Origin: Candidatus Methanophagaceae archaeon GoMg2
Lineage (GTDB): Archaea > Halobacteriota > Syntropharchaeia > Alkanophagales > Methanospirareceae
Assembly: GCA_013180585.1 (NCBI GenBank)
Contig: QBUM01000249.1
Location: forward strand, 1 to 44,365
Reading direction: 5' to 3'
DNA: 44,365 nt
Shown: one piece after another, positions 1 to 9,146 of the stretch
How the letters are laid out: every line of letters starts with the position of its first letter
Position numbering within the stretch: the stretch's first letter is position 1
The notes under the pieces: model-generated
Told to the model about the DNA's origin: nothing
The model's database searches: none
What the model saw: only the letters and a program-made list of their open reading frames with translations
Made by a program: the position numbers and the translations under genes

Positions 1-9
1 GAAGAAATA

Positions 10-489
10 ATGGCAATGAGTGAAGCTGAAAAATTAAAAACCGCTATTATATATTTGTTTCAGTGCGCTTACCATGAAATGGGACATGTTGTGGCTTTAA
101 GACTGACAGATGAATTATTGGAGTTCTGGGGAGACTTGGTTGATGAAGAAATCCTTCAAATATTAGAAACAGAATCACAGGAAGCCGAACCAATAGGCAT
201 TTTCCTACTAAAGGATATGATAAATGCAAGGGGCGGTGCAATCACCGCAGAAAAAGAAGGGCGTATTGATAAGATGAAAATGACAAAGGAAGAAGTCGCC
301 AGAGTTAAATTTCTTGTTGAAATCTTTTCTACTAAATGGAATTTATTTGTTCATGAGAAACGTGGAATAAATAATAGTTATTTTGCGCGCCGTGGCTTGA
401 AAGTGACTGCGGGACAGCGCGATTTCCTTGAGGAATATTTGCAGATGTTAATAAAGTATGGCGATGAGGCAGTGTCCTATAAACCGTGA
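10..489 (+). CDS. hypothetical protein
   Basis: Open frame of 159 aa; no family recognised. Confidence 0.5.
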   Translation: MAMSEAEKLKTAIIYLFQCAYHEMGHVVALRLTDELLEFWGDLVDEEILQILETESQEAEPIGIFLLKDMINARGGAITAEKEGRIDKMKMTKEEVARVKFLVEIFSTKWNLFVHEKRGINNSYFARRGLKVTAGQRDFLEEYLQMLIKYGDEAVSYKP

Positions 490-522
490 CCTTTATGTGC
501 CTCTGACACTACAAGCTATTTT

Positions 523-927
523 ATGACCGGAGCAAATCCAAATGACCAGATATGTTTGAATCCAGACTGTCCGGACTACCGGAAGAAGAACACAGGACAA
601 ATCATTAAGAAGGGATTTAACGTCAAAGGCAACCAGATGTTCAAATGCAAGACCTGCAGTGTGAGATTTCCTGAAACCAAAGGTACGGTATTCTACAACA
701 GACACCTCAACGAAGAACAGATCATCATGATATGCAAGCTTCTTGTCGAAAAGAACGGCGTCAGAGCGATTGAACGCATAATGGAGATCCACAGAGACAC
801 GGTATCGGATGTTATCGAGGATCTCGCCAGACATGCAGGAGAAGTGACGGATTTACTGATAAAAAACGTGGGATTAACCCGGATAGAGGTGGATGAGATG
901 TGGCCCTTCGTAAAAAAAACAAAATAA
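523..927 (+). CDS. IS1-family transposase, InsA-like N-terminal half
   Basis: Zinc-ribbon CLNPDCPDYRKKN...FKCKTCSVRF plus HTH; ends ...VDEMWPFVKKTK at an A8C tract. Confidence 0.75.
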   Translation: MTGANPNDQICLNPDCPDYRKKNTGQIIKKGFNVKGNQMFKCKTCSVRFPETKGTVFYNRHLNEEQIIMICKLLVEKNGVRAIERIMEIHRDTVSDVIEDLARHAGEVTDLLIKNVGLTRIEVDEMWPFVKKTK

Positions 928-1033
928 AATTGAACAGGGAGATGTTGGATCAGATAAACATGACGACTGCTGGATCTACACAGCTATAAAATCTGACACA
1001 AAACTCTATTTAGCCCATTGTACGGGCAAAAGA

Positions 1034-1546
1034 GTGCAGGGAACTGCGAATAAACTGATGGCAACGATAAAAAACCGTGGTAATGTGCCTGACACCGATG
1101 ATAAGGCTACGTTCGTCAGCGATGGCAATGATCAGTACACTACAGCTATACTTGGGAACTTCGATCCGGACACAATCAACTACGGACAGCTTGTTAAGGA
1201 ACGGAAAGGAGGCAGAGTTGTTGGGAAGACGAGAACAATAATATTTGGTGATTTAGAGGCTGGAGATATTGAAACGGTGTATGTAGAACGATATAACCTT
1301 ACCTTGCGGCACGGAATCTCGAGATTCGTCCGGAAAAGTCTCTGTTTTTCGAAATGCAAGAATATGCTGGATGACCACCTTGACCTCTACCAGTGCTACA
1401 CCAATCTTATCAGACCCCATTCAACACTTGCGATTGAAACTCCCAAAGGGATCAGAAACATCGAGAGGACTCCGTGTATGGCGGAAGGGATTACCAACCA
1501 TCCCTGGACGTGGAGGGAATTTTTGATGTTTAAGGCTGGGTCATGA
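1034..1546 (+). CDS. IS1-family transposase, InsB-like C-terminal half (frameshifted relative to 523-927; the open frame extends upstream to about 914)
   Basis: Frame 2 reads KKQNKIEQGDVGSDKHDDCWIYTAIKSDTKL... through ...YTNLIRPHSTLAIETPKG, typical IS1 DDE half. Confidence 0.7.
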   Translation: MQGTANKLMATIKNRGNVPDTDDKATFVSDGNDQYTTAILGNFDPDTINYGQLVKERKGGRVVGKTRTIIFGDLEAGDIETVYVERYNLTLRHGISRFVRKSLCFSKCKNMLDDHLDLYQCYTNLIRPHSTLAIETPKGIRNIERTPCMAEGITNHPWTWREFLMFKAGS

Positions 1547-1956
1547 AATTTAGGACACTACCTAAAATCGGTGATGTGATCAAACGTGCAAAGGCATGGA
1601 GACAGGAAGACCACATCAACGTATTGAACCCCCTCATTACTGGCTGGTCGAATTATCACCGATCGGCTGTAGCTAAAGAGATATTCAGCAAATTAGATCA
1701 TATTGTCTGGGGTATGCTCTGGAGGTGGGCTAAGAGAAGACATCAGGATAAAAAATCCAGAACGTGGGTTGCTAATAGATATTGGCACTCCGCGGGAACT
1801 CGGAACTGGGTGTTTTCTACCGGCGAGTATAGATTGATACTATTCTCGGATACGAAGATTGTCCGGTGTGCTGGCCTGAAGTTGGATAAGAATCCTTATA
1901 TTGATCAAGACTACTTTAGCTTACGGAAATGCTGCCCGATACTGAAAGGGTTATGA
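1543..1956 (+). pseudogene. C-terminal fragment of group II intron reverse transcriptase/maturase
   Basis: IKRAKAWRQEDHINVLNPLITGWSNYHR...WGMLWRWAKRRHQDKKSRTWVANRYW matches the maturase (GIIM) region; RT domain absent. Confidence 0.8.
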
Positions 1957-1963
1957 GATGCTT

Positions 1964-2035
1964 GAGCGGTATGAGGTGAAAGTCTCACGTACCGTTCTGA
2001 GATGAGGAGGAGCGGGCAACCGCTTCCTTCTTAAT
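1964..2035 (+). ncRNA. group II intron domains V and VI (3' end of intron remnant)
   Basis: 34-nt GAGCGGTATGAGGTGAAAGTCTCACGTACCGTTC has domain V architecture; followed by GGAGGAGCGGGCAACCGCTTCCTTC domain VI-like hairpin. Confidence 0.8.
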
Positions 2036-2151
2036 CGGCGGTTAGCAAAACAAATACGAAGAATGTTATACTTTTTATGTACAACAATAAATGTCTACTA
2101 AATCTGTTGATGCTTGGTAGCAGGTAATGGAGCAATATAAAAGCTGAAAAA

Positions 2152-2706
2152 ATGTCAAAAAGAAATAAGCGAGTGTGTCCGGTTGAAAGAGCTAGTGGTC
2201 TTGATAACCTATTTAGAAAATGGATTCATAATCCAGACAAGATTCTGGGCGACTATATCAAAGAGGGGATGGTGGTTTTGGACGTTGGATGTGGACCCGG
2301 CTTTTTTTCGGTTGAAATAGCAAAAATGGTGGGTAAATCGGGCAAGGTGATTGCCGTAGATTTGCAAGAAGGAATGCTCGAGAAATTGAAGAACAAGATT
2401 CAGGGATCAGAAATCGAAAAACGAATTGAATTACATAAATGTGAAACAGATAAAATAGGTATTTCAACAAATCTGGATTTTGTCCTGGCTTTTTACATGG
2501 TTCATGAAGTTCCGGACCTAGAAACGTTCCTGGAAGAAATACAATCTATACTGAAACCAGACGGAACTTTTTTTATCATCGAGCCGAGTTTTCATGTTTC
2601 AAAGCAGGCATTTGAAGAAACAATAGACAAAGCTGTTGCGATAGGTTTTAAACATATTAAAAGACCAAGAGTATTTTTGAGCCGAGCAGCAGTCTTGAGG
2701 AAATAG
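2152..2706 (+). CDS. class I SAM-dependent methyltransferase
   Basis: Motif I VLDVGCGPGFFSVEIAK, acidic motif VIAVDLQEGML. Confidence 0.8.
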   Translation: MSKRNKRVCPVERASGLDNLFRKWIHNPDKILGDYIKEGMVVLDVGCGPGFFSVEIAKMVGKSGKVIAVDLQEGMLEKLKNKIQGSEIEKRIELHKCETDKIGISTNLDFVLAFYMVHEVPDLETFLEEIQSILKPDGTFFIIEPSFHVSKQAFEETIDKAVAIGFKHIKRPRVFLSRAAVLRK

Positions 2707-3008
2707 ATTTTTTAACGTAAAACAGCCCTTTAGTTCTTAGTCTTTATTCCGCTGCACAAAGCTCCTTCTCTTCTCATCAAGCCATTACGTCCCCCAGATA
2801 TATTAAGAGTCAGTACCATAAAAACCGCTTTAAAACTCTTGTCTTTGTGATATAAACTTAGAGGGGTGCATTACGCGTTTATTACTGGGTTGCATATCAT
2901 CCATGGCTTTTTCCTTACGGTTTCTTAAAAAATATTGCTGCAACATCCCTATAAAGACGTACTTCATGCGTAAAAAAAATCCGTTGTAAGAACCGATAAT
3001 ACACCCGA

Positions 3009-4499
3009 TTAATCGTTACCCCTTTCAGTGCTAATCTCGCCGTAAACATCATAAATCACAATCACACTCACGAAAAGATACAATACGTTTACGTTACCCA
3101 ACGTGCCGAACATATTTGCAACTACAAGCAAAGCACCCAGAATGCCACAACCCAATATTGATATCTTCGGTGTGCTCCGATCCACCGCCCGCTTTATCGC
3201 TTTTAAACCACTGCGATGTCCGTAAATCGGAAGCCCTGAATCACGCACCATTGCGTTTATATCCCTCGTTTCCAGACCCGGCGTTAGTTTTAACCATATT
3301 AGCGCGATTAGCATTGCTCCCGCAGCCATTATTGAAGCGGTTACTGCTACTCTCACTGCAATTTGCCAGACCGCAATATCTGGATAAATACTATGCACAA
3401 GCGTAGGCACCCAGTCATTGGGACTGTAAACGGGATTGAGATAATATGCCAAACAACCTGTTATTGGATTGCCATATGCATCGTACGTCCCGAATGTGGT
3501 AATTCCTTTGGTCAAAAGCAACCTTCCAAAACCCTGTATGCTTGCTAATATAGCCCAACCCCCGGGGAAAAACACCAGCGGAGCAACAATAGCATACGAA
3601 AAGTGCATAAGCTTGATCGGAAATCTGACTAGGCCTCGGCTACTTCGCCGTTTCAAATAGCCCGGTATCTTTATCTCTATACGAGTACATGTCAGATAAA
3701 TAACGAGTAAAAAAAGAGCGACAGTCGTGATAAGCGCGATTACGTAATTTTGGAATAGAAAAACCAATCCGCCTTCTGATATTTTATATGGCTCTACTTG
3801 CTGCGCTATTTCTATCCATCTTGGTATTACACCGACCGCTAAGCCACTCGAATCAGGCATCCAATTAATAAACCCGGTAAATAACTGCTGCGTAACACCA
3901 GCCATGATAAAAATACCTATTCCCGAACCTACACCCCATTTCGTGACTACACCTTCCATATAATATATCAATATCCCGCCGAAGAATACCTGCAAAAAGA
4001 TTAAGAAAGAAATGAACTGCAGAGACACACCAAGCTGGTATGCTATTTCCAGATCGGGCATATAAAAGCCAACGGCATAGGAAATGCTGTTAAGAAACAC
4101 GAAACAAAGAACGATCATTTTATGCAAGTTCAGATAAAATGCCTGGTCCCTTGGGTTGCTCAAGTCGAGCTTCATTAACTTTGGGCCCGCTAAAATCTGT
4201 AAAATAAGCGAAGCACTTATGATTGGCATGATACCAACACCACTAAGCGAGAATCTTTCGCCTGCGAATAGTGCACGCCACTGACCGAAAAGGACCATTG
4301 ATTCGGGAGAAAGACCGAAGAGCGGGATATTGCCCATAGCAAAATAAAGTATAAGTATAGCGGCAGTAAACAGTAGCTTTGCCTTTAGTGGTACATACCG
4401 CCTGGGACGTTCTACCATCGGGATTTTTGTTAAAACGAACGTTAACGCATCCCTTACGCTTAGCCCGTTCAAACCCATCACAGTTTCGTTATCAATCAC
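3009..4499 (-). CDS. SecY-like preprotein translocase subunit, second paralog
   Basis: Multi-TM; aligns by eye over its length with the adjacent SecY (LFGLSPESMxLFGQWRAxFAGERFSL, KWGxGSGI, GHRxG); plug-proximal segment and C-terminus diverged. Confidence 0.85.
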   Translation of the reverse strand: MIDNETVMGLNGLSVRDALTFVLTKIPMVERPRRYVPLKAKLLFTAAILILYFAMGNIPLFGLSPESMVLFGQWRALFAGERFSLSGVGIMPIISASLILQILAGPKLMKLDLSNPRDQAFYLNLHKMIVLCFVFLNSISYAVGFYMPDLEIAYQLGVSLQFISFLIFLQVFFGGILIYYMEGVVTKWGVGSGIGIFIMAGVTQQLFTGFINWMPDSSGLAVGVIPRWIEIAQQVEPYKISEGGLVFLFQNYVIALITTVALFLLVIYLTCTRIEIKIPGYLKRRSSRGLVRFPIKLMHFSYAIVAPLVFFPGGWAILASIQGFGRLLLTKGITTFGTYDAYGNPITGCLAYYLNPVYSPNDWVPTLVHSIYPDIAVWQIAVRVAVTASIMAAGAMLIALIWLKLTPGLETRDINAMVRDSGLPIYGHRSGLKAIKRAVDRSTPKISILGCGILGALLVVANMFGTLGNVNVLYLFVSVIVIYDVYGEISTERGND

Positions 4500-5970
4500 C
4501 GAAGAATCTACGCATTGCTGGATACATCTCCATCATCTGCTCAGATGCTACGTCCTCATATAGCCGGTATGCGATACTCACGGCCAGAAGCAAACCCGTT
4601 CCTGATGCTTGCCCCAATGTGCCGAACATATTTGAAAGCACGCATAGCACACCCAGGACAGCACCACCCATTAATGCTATTCGCGGAATGTAGCCCTCCA
4701 TCAGTCTCTCGATCGTTGCTTGTCCTCTCCGATGTCCCGGTATTTGCAGTCCTGAGTTATGTATCTGCGCTGCCACATCCTTGGGCCCCATACCAGTCGT
4801 ATTTATCCAGAATAGCGCGAATATCGCACCGCCTACGACCATAAAAATGAGATCAATACCGAGCCTCGTGGCAATTTGCCAGCCCGCAATGTTTGGATAA
4901 ACACTATGCACCATTGATGGGAACCAATCCCAGGGACCATAAATCGGGTCAAGATAATATACCAATCCTGATACTGCACTTCCATTTGCATCGTACGTCC
5001 CGAATATGGTAATTCCTTTGTTCCAAAGCAACCTTCCAAAACCCTGTATGCTCGCCTGTAATGCACGTACAAGAATCATTGGAAGTACACTTGCGTATAA
5101 CAACTTAATTGGAAACCTGCCACGAGCGCCTCGCGCCATCGAATGTGCTAAAGGTATCTCTAAACGAGTACTCTCAAGGTACACAACAACGAAAAATACC
5201 ACAATGGTTGAGATAAGTGCTATTAGATGATGCTGGAAAAGAAAAGTCATTCCTCCTTCTAATATCTCATACGCTTCTACGTGCAATGCCGAGCCAGGCC
5301 ATAGCAACTCTATCCATCTTGGAATCACACCTACCGCCAATCCGCTCTGATCTGGCAGCCAGTTAATGAGTCCGATAATTATTTGTTGCGAGACACCTGC
5401 GAGGATGAACAACGAAATACCTGATCCTATACCCCATTTCGAGACCACTTCGTCCATGAAGTATATAAGCAATCCGCCAGCGAATACCTGTAAGAAAAGC
5501 ATGAGCGAGATGGCCTTCAGAGATACACCGAGCAGAGATGCTATTGCCGGATCCGGCTTATAAAAGCCTATGACATAAGTCAGGCTAATAAAAGCAGAGA
5601 AGACGATAACGAGTAACTTCTGCAAGCTCTGATAAAACGCCTGGTCTTTTGGATCGCTCAGGTTAAGTTGTATTATCCCCGCACCGACCAGAAGCTGTAA
5701 AACAATAGAAGCATCAACGATTGGCATAATACCGAGCGCAGTAAGCGAGAACCGCTCCCCTGCAAAGATGGCACGCCACTGACCGAAGAGGTCCATTGAT
5801 TCTGGCGATAGTCCGAAGAGAGGAACGTTTCCCAATGCAAAGAAGAGAACGAGTATGCCAACCGTCCATGCCAGCTTCGACTTGAAGTGGACGTGCCAGC
5901 CCGGCCGCTCCACCATAGGGAACTTACTTAAAACCTGTGTTAAAACCTCTCTCGAATTTATCGCTTCCAT
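4492..5970 (-). CDS. secY: preprotein translocase subunit SecY
   Basis: LLVGAGIIQLNLSDPKDQAFYQSLQK, VSKWGIGSGISLFILAGVSQQI, C-tail EMYPAMRRFFGD; next to uL15. Confidence 0.93.
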   Translation of the reverse strand: MEAINSREVLTQVLSKFPMVERPGWHVHFKSKLAWTVGILVLFFALGNVPLFGLSPESMDLFGQWRAIFAGERFSLTALGIMPIVDASIVLQLLVGAGIIQLNLSDPKDQAFYQSLQKLLVIVFSAFISLTYVIGFYKPDPAIASLLGVSLKAISLMLFLQVFAGGLLIYFMDEVVSKWGIGSGISLFILAGVSQQIIIGLINWLPDQSGLAVGVIPRWIELLWPGSALHVEAYEILEGGMTFLFQHHLIALISTIVVFFVVVYLESTRLEIPLAHSMARGARGRFPIKLLYASVLPMILVRALQASIQGFGRLLWNKGITIFGTYDANGSAVSGLVYYLDPIYGPWDWFPSMVHSVYPNIAGWQIATRLGIDLIFMVVGGAIFALFWINTTGMGPKDVAAQIHNSGLQIPGHRRGQATIERLMEGYIPRIALMGGAVLGVLCVLSNMFGTLGQASGTGLLLAVSIAYRLYEDVASEQMMEMYPAMRRFFGD

Positions 5971-5980
5971 CTATGCTAAT

Positions 5981-6415
5981 TCACACTCCAGTCGCCAGTT
6001 CTACAGTGCCACCTGCACTTTCTATCTTATCCTTCGCTATTTGTGATATTTCATTCGCTTTGAGTATCCACTTCTTCTCCACTTGTCCCTTGCCCAGTAC
6101 CTTCTGTATACCGAGCGGGGTTAGATCAACAAAAAAGCCATCAGTTCTCTCTTCCGCTTTGCCCTTCGCTATCAGCCCTTCCAGCATATCCTCCAACTCG
6201 CCTACGTTTATCACTATTTTATCACCAGGCTGCTCGCGCGAGGTTGCACTCTTATTATGGCCCTTACTTATGCCTCGTTTTAGGGACCAAACGAAGTGGT
6301 GCCCGTACGCTCCGGCCTTACCCGAACCACCCTTGCTTCCTTTGCCCCTTCTCTTCTTAGCCGAGCCGCCACCGCAAGTCCTTGTCCCTCTTATCCTCTT
6401 CACCCTCTTCTTCAT
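5981..6415 (-). CDS. rpl15: 50S ribosomal protein L15 (uL15)
   Basis: MKKRVKRIRGTRTCGGGSAKKRRGKGSKGGSGKAGAYGHHFVW...; upstream of secY as in the spc operon. Start chosen at the MKKR methionine. Confidence 0.93.
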   Translation of the reverse strand: MKKRVKRIRGTRTCGGGSAKKRRGKGSKGGSGKAGAYGHHFVWSLKRGISKGHNKSATSREQPGDKIVINVGELEDMLEGLIAKGKAEERTDGFFVDLTPLGIQKVLGKGQVEKKWILKANEISQIAKDKIESAGGTVELATGV

Positions 6416-6525
6416 CTCTATTCCCCTTCTCTCCGCAACATAATACCCTAATAGATTATATACTTTACTTATACACAATAGTTAGTAACCATGTTTACTT
6501 GTTATAAAAGGGGGCGTGAAGAAAG

Positions 6526-7077
6526 ATGACAGAAGTAGATATAAAAGTAGAAAATGTAGTAGCGAATGCAAGAATTGCTGAAGAGTTAGACCTGCAATAT
6601 ATTGAATCACGGTTAGAAGCGGCGGTGTTCACGAAGAAGAAGTTTCCTGGATTGGTGTATAGGACGAAAGATCCGAAGTCCGCTTTCCTTATCTTTCGTT
6701 CCGGGAAAGTAGTGTGTACGGGGTCAAAGACTAAAGAAGGTGTGCGAATCGTAATGGACAAGCTTTCCACTGACCTTAGGGGTTTAGGGATAGAAGTGGC
6801 GGAGCATCCGGAATTTAAAGTGCAGAATATCGTTGCTTCTGCCAGTATAGGAAAAGAACTCAACCTTGGGGCTATCGTAGTGGGATTGGAACTTGAGGGC
6901 ATGGAGTACGAACCGGAGGTATTCCCAGGCTTAGTGTACCGAATAAAGGATCCAAAGAGCGCTATACTGATATTCAGCTCAGGGCGACTGGTCATAACCG
7001 GGGGAAAGACGGTAGAGGATTGTAAAAAATCCGTGCATATCTTGAAGGAAAAATTAAAGAGCTTAGAGCTAATTTGA
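6526..7077 (+). CDS. tbp: TATA-box-binding protein
   Basis: Two imperfect repeats (FPGLVYRTKDPKSAFLIFRSGKVVCTGSK / FPGLVYRIKDPKSAILIFSSGRLVITGGK). Confidence 0.96.
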   Translation: MTEVDIKVENVVANARIAEELDLQYIESRLEAAVFTKKKFPGLVYRTKDPKSAFLIFRSGKVVCTGSKTKEGVRIVMDKLSTDLRGLGIEVAEHPEFKVQNIVASASIGKELNLGAIVVGLELEGMEYEPEVFPGLVYRIKDPKSAILIFSSGRLVITGGKTVEDCKKSVHILKEKLKSLELI

Positions 7078-7125
7078 AGAAGGAAGCGCCGGAATTGGAA
7101 CTCGATACCTGGTTTCTTACGAACC

Positions 7126-7569
7126 ATGTCAATGTTTGAGCCGAAGATAGTGGCTTTTTGCTGTAATTGGTGTTCTTACGCAGGTGCAGATCTCGCGGGC
7201 GTATCTCGCTATCATTATCCCCCTGCAGTACGAATATTAAGGGTAATGTGTTCGGGGAGAGTAGAACCAGTTTTCGTACTCGATGCGTTCAAACACGGTG
7301 CTGACGGTGTCATCGTCACGGGCTGTCATTTAGGCGAATGCCATTACATTTCAGGCAATCAAAATGCCGAGCGAAGGGTAGAAAATACGAAGAGGGCATT
7401 GGAATATCTGGGGCTTGGCGCGGAGAGGCTCCGGCTGGAATGGATATCTGCGTCGGAAGGGCAGCGGTTTGCAGAGGTGATGCGAGAATTTACAAAAGAA
7501 ATAAAGGCGTTAGGACCTTCGCCCTTTAGAAGGGAAAAGACAAGGAAAGGTGAAGAAAAGGGAGAGTAA
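7126..7569 (+). CDS. mvhD: MvhD/HdrF-type [2Fe-2S] delta subunit
   Basis: IVAFCCNWCSYAGADLAGVSRYHYPPAVRILRVMCSGRVEP...GADGVIVTGCHLGECHY. Confidence 0.93.
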   Translation: MSMFEPKIVAFCCNWCSYAGADLAGVSRYHYPPAVRILRVMCSGRVEPVFVLDAFKHGADGVIVTGCHLGECHYISGNQNAERRVENTKRALEYLGLGAERLRLEWISASEGQRFAEVMREFTKEIKALGPSPFRREKTRKGEEKGE

Positions 7570-7575
7570 AGCGGG

Positions 7576-8928
7576 ATGGGCGAAGAGGAAGTTACTGTGA
7601 ACCCGAATGCGCTGGTTATAGGTGCGGGCGTTGCAGGAATGCAAGCGGCAATGGATATAGCGGACATGGGATTCCATGTATTTTTAGTGGAGAAGGAGCC
7701 ATCAATTGGGGGTAGGATGGCGCGTTTTGAGAAGGTGTTTCCGACGAACGAATGCTCTATCTGCATCCTGGAGCCTAAGATGGAGCAAGTAGCGCGTAAT
7801 GAAAACATAGAGCTATTGTCGTATGCAGAAGTGGTGGAAGTGAAAGGATTAGTGGGTAATTTTGAAGCTACGATAGAGCACAAGCCCCGATACATAGATG
7901 TGGATAAATGTACCGGGTGTGCGCAATGTGTAGAGAATTGCCCTGTGGAAGTGCCATACGACTTCAACGAAGGTTTTGGCACTCGGAGGGCAGTGTACGT
8001 GCCGTTCCCGCAAGCTGTCCCGCTTCGTGCGGTAATAGACATAGAAAATTGTCTGAGAACAGAAGGTACGGAGTGCAAAGCCTGTATAGAAGCATGTGAA
8101 CGCGATGCTATAGATTTCTCACAGGAGAAACGATACAGTGAGGTAAAAGCGGGAGTGATAATAGTCGCGCCGGGGTTCGTGACCTACGACCCCGAACCGA
8201 GGAACGCTTATGGCTATGGGATATCAGACAATGTAATAACAGCGATGGAATTTGAGCGGCTTTTGAATGTTACGGGTCCGACGGAGGGGCACGTTATAAG
8301 ACCTTCTGATTGTAAGGAGCCCTTGCGGGTGGGCTTCATCAATTGCGTTGGCTCTCGCGACATAAAGACGAATGAGTATTGCTCTGGTGGTGTCTGCTGT
8401 ATGTTTAACATAAAGAATGCGATTCTATTGAAGGAGAAACGTCCGGAGATTTCGTGTTATATATTTTACATAGATATAAGAACGCCATTCCGAGGCTATG
8501 AGGAATTTTATAACCACGCAAGGGAGCTTGGCATCAGATTCATCAGGGGAAGACCTGCGGAGGCTATAGAGACGGAGGATGGAAATCTGGTGATAAGGGC
8601 AGAGGATACATTGAAAGGCGTGGTAAGGACGATAGAAGTGGATTTAGCTATTCTTGGTACTGGTATTGTACCCCATCCGGATATAGAGAAATTATCAAAG
8701 ATGCTGAAGATTCCAAGGGCTGCGGATGGACTGTTTATGGAATTGCATCCGAAATTGGGTCCCATAGATACGGAGTTGGACGGTGTCTTCGTAGCCGGCG
8801 GTGCATCAGGTCCGAAAGACATCCCGTTTGCTGTTGCGCAGGGTAGTGGTGCAGCGGCGAGAGCAGCGAGATTGCTCGTTAGAGGCAAGGTGAAAATAGA
8901 AGGGGTAACCGCGGTTTCTGATGAATGA
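7576..8928 (+). CDS. hdrA: HdrA-like FAD/iron-sulfur subunit
   Basis: ALVIGAGVAGMQAAMDIADMGFHVFLVEKEPSIGGRMA, CTGCAQCVENCPVE, CLRTEGTECKACIEACERDAI. Confidence 0.92.
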   Translation: MGEEEVTVNPNALVIGAGVAGMQAAMDIADMGFHVFLVEKEPSIGGRMARFEKVFPTNECSICILEPKMEQVARNENIELLSYAEVVEVKGLVGNFEATIEHKPRYIDVDKCTGCAQCVENCPVEVPYDFNEGFGTRRAVYVPFPQAVPLRAVIDIENCLRTEGTECKACIEACERDAIDFSQEKRYSEVKAGVIIVAPGFVTYDPEPRNAYGYGISDNVITAMEFERLLNVTGPTEGHVIRPSDCKEPLRVGFINCVGSRDIKTNEYCSGGVCCMFNIKNAILLKEKRPEISCYIFYIDIRTPFRGYEEFYNHARELGIRFIRGRPAEAIETEDGNLVIRAEDTLKGVVRTIEVDLAILGTGIVPHPDIEKLSKMLKIPRAADGLFMELHPKLGPIDTELDGVFVAGGASGPKDIPFAVAQGSGAAARAARLLVRGKVKIEGVTAVSDE

Positions 8929-9040
8929 TGGGGCAGCGGCATTTCAAAACTGCAATGGTAGAAGTACATGTAAAGAGCTTGTTTACGTTTTCAGACGATT
9001 GGACTTTTATAAATGTCTTTCCTTATATCATATATAAAAT

Positions 9041-9115
9041 AGCGGGGTAGGGTAGTTAGGATATCCCGTCGGGCTCATAACCCGGAGACCGGTGGTTCGA
9101 ATCCATCCCCCGCTA
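9041..9115 (+). tRNA. tRNA-Met (CAT), initiator type
   Basis: Acceptor AGCGGGG/CCCCGCT with A discriminator, anticodon loop CTCATAA on a stem with three G-C pairs (GGG/CCC), T-arm GGTTCGAATCC; upstream TTTATAAA. Confidence 0.93.
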
Positions 9116-9146
9116 TCGTTCGTTTTACGCTATCTCAAAAGGAAAG

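Larger units (their letters stand above)
513..1553 (+). mobile_element. IS1-family insertion sequence flanked by 8-bp direct repeat GACACTAC (505-512 / 1554-1561)
   Basis: Two transposase ORFs (zinc-ribbon/HTH half and DDE half), imperfect ends ATTTTATGACC / GGTCATGAAAT, exact 8-bp repeat on both sides. Confidence 0.75.

Noticed and set aside
3116-6443. Many 60-170 aa ORFs antisense to secY, secY2 and L15
   Set aside because: Low-complexity translations opposite well-supported genes; frame shadows.
5937-6443. 168-aa ORF antisense to L15
   Set aside because: Pro/Ser/Leu-rich mirror of a basic ribosomal protein.
7359-8969. Long antisense ORFs (239 and 153 aa) over mvhD/hdrA
   Set aside because: Ser/Thr/Pro-rich shadow translations; the sense strand carries clear conserved motifs.
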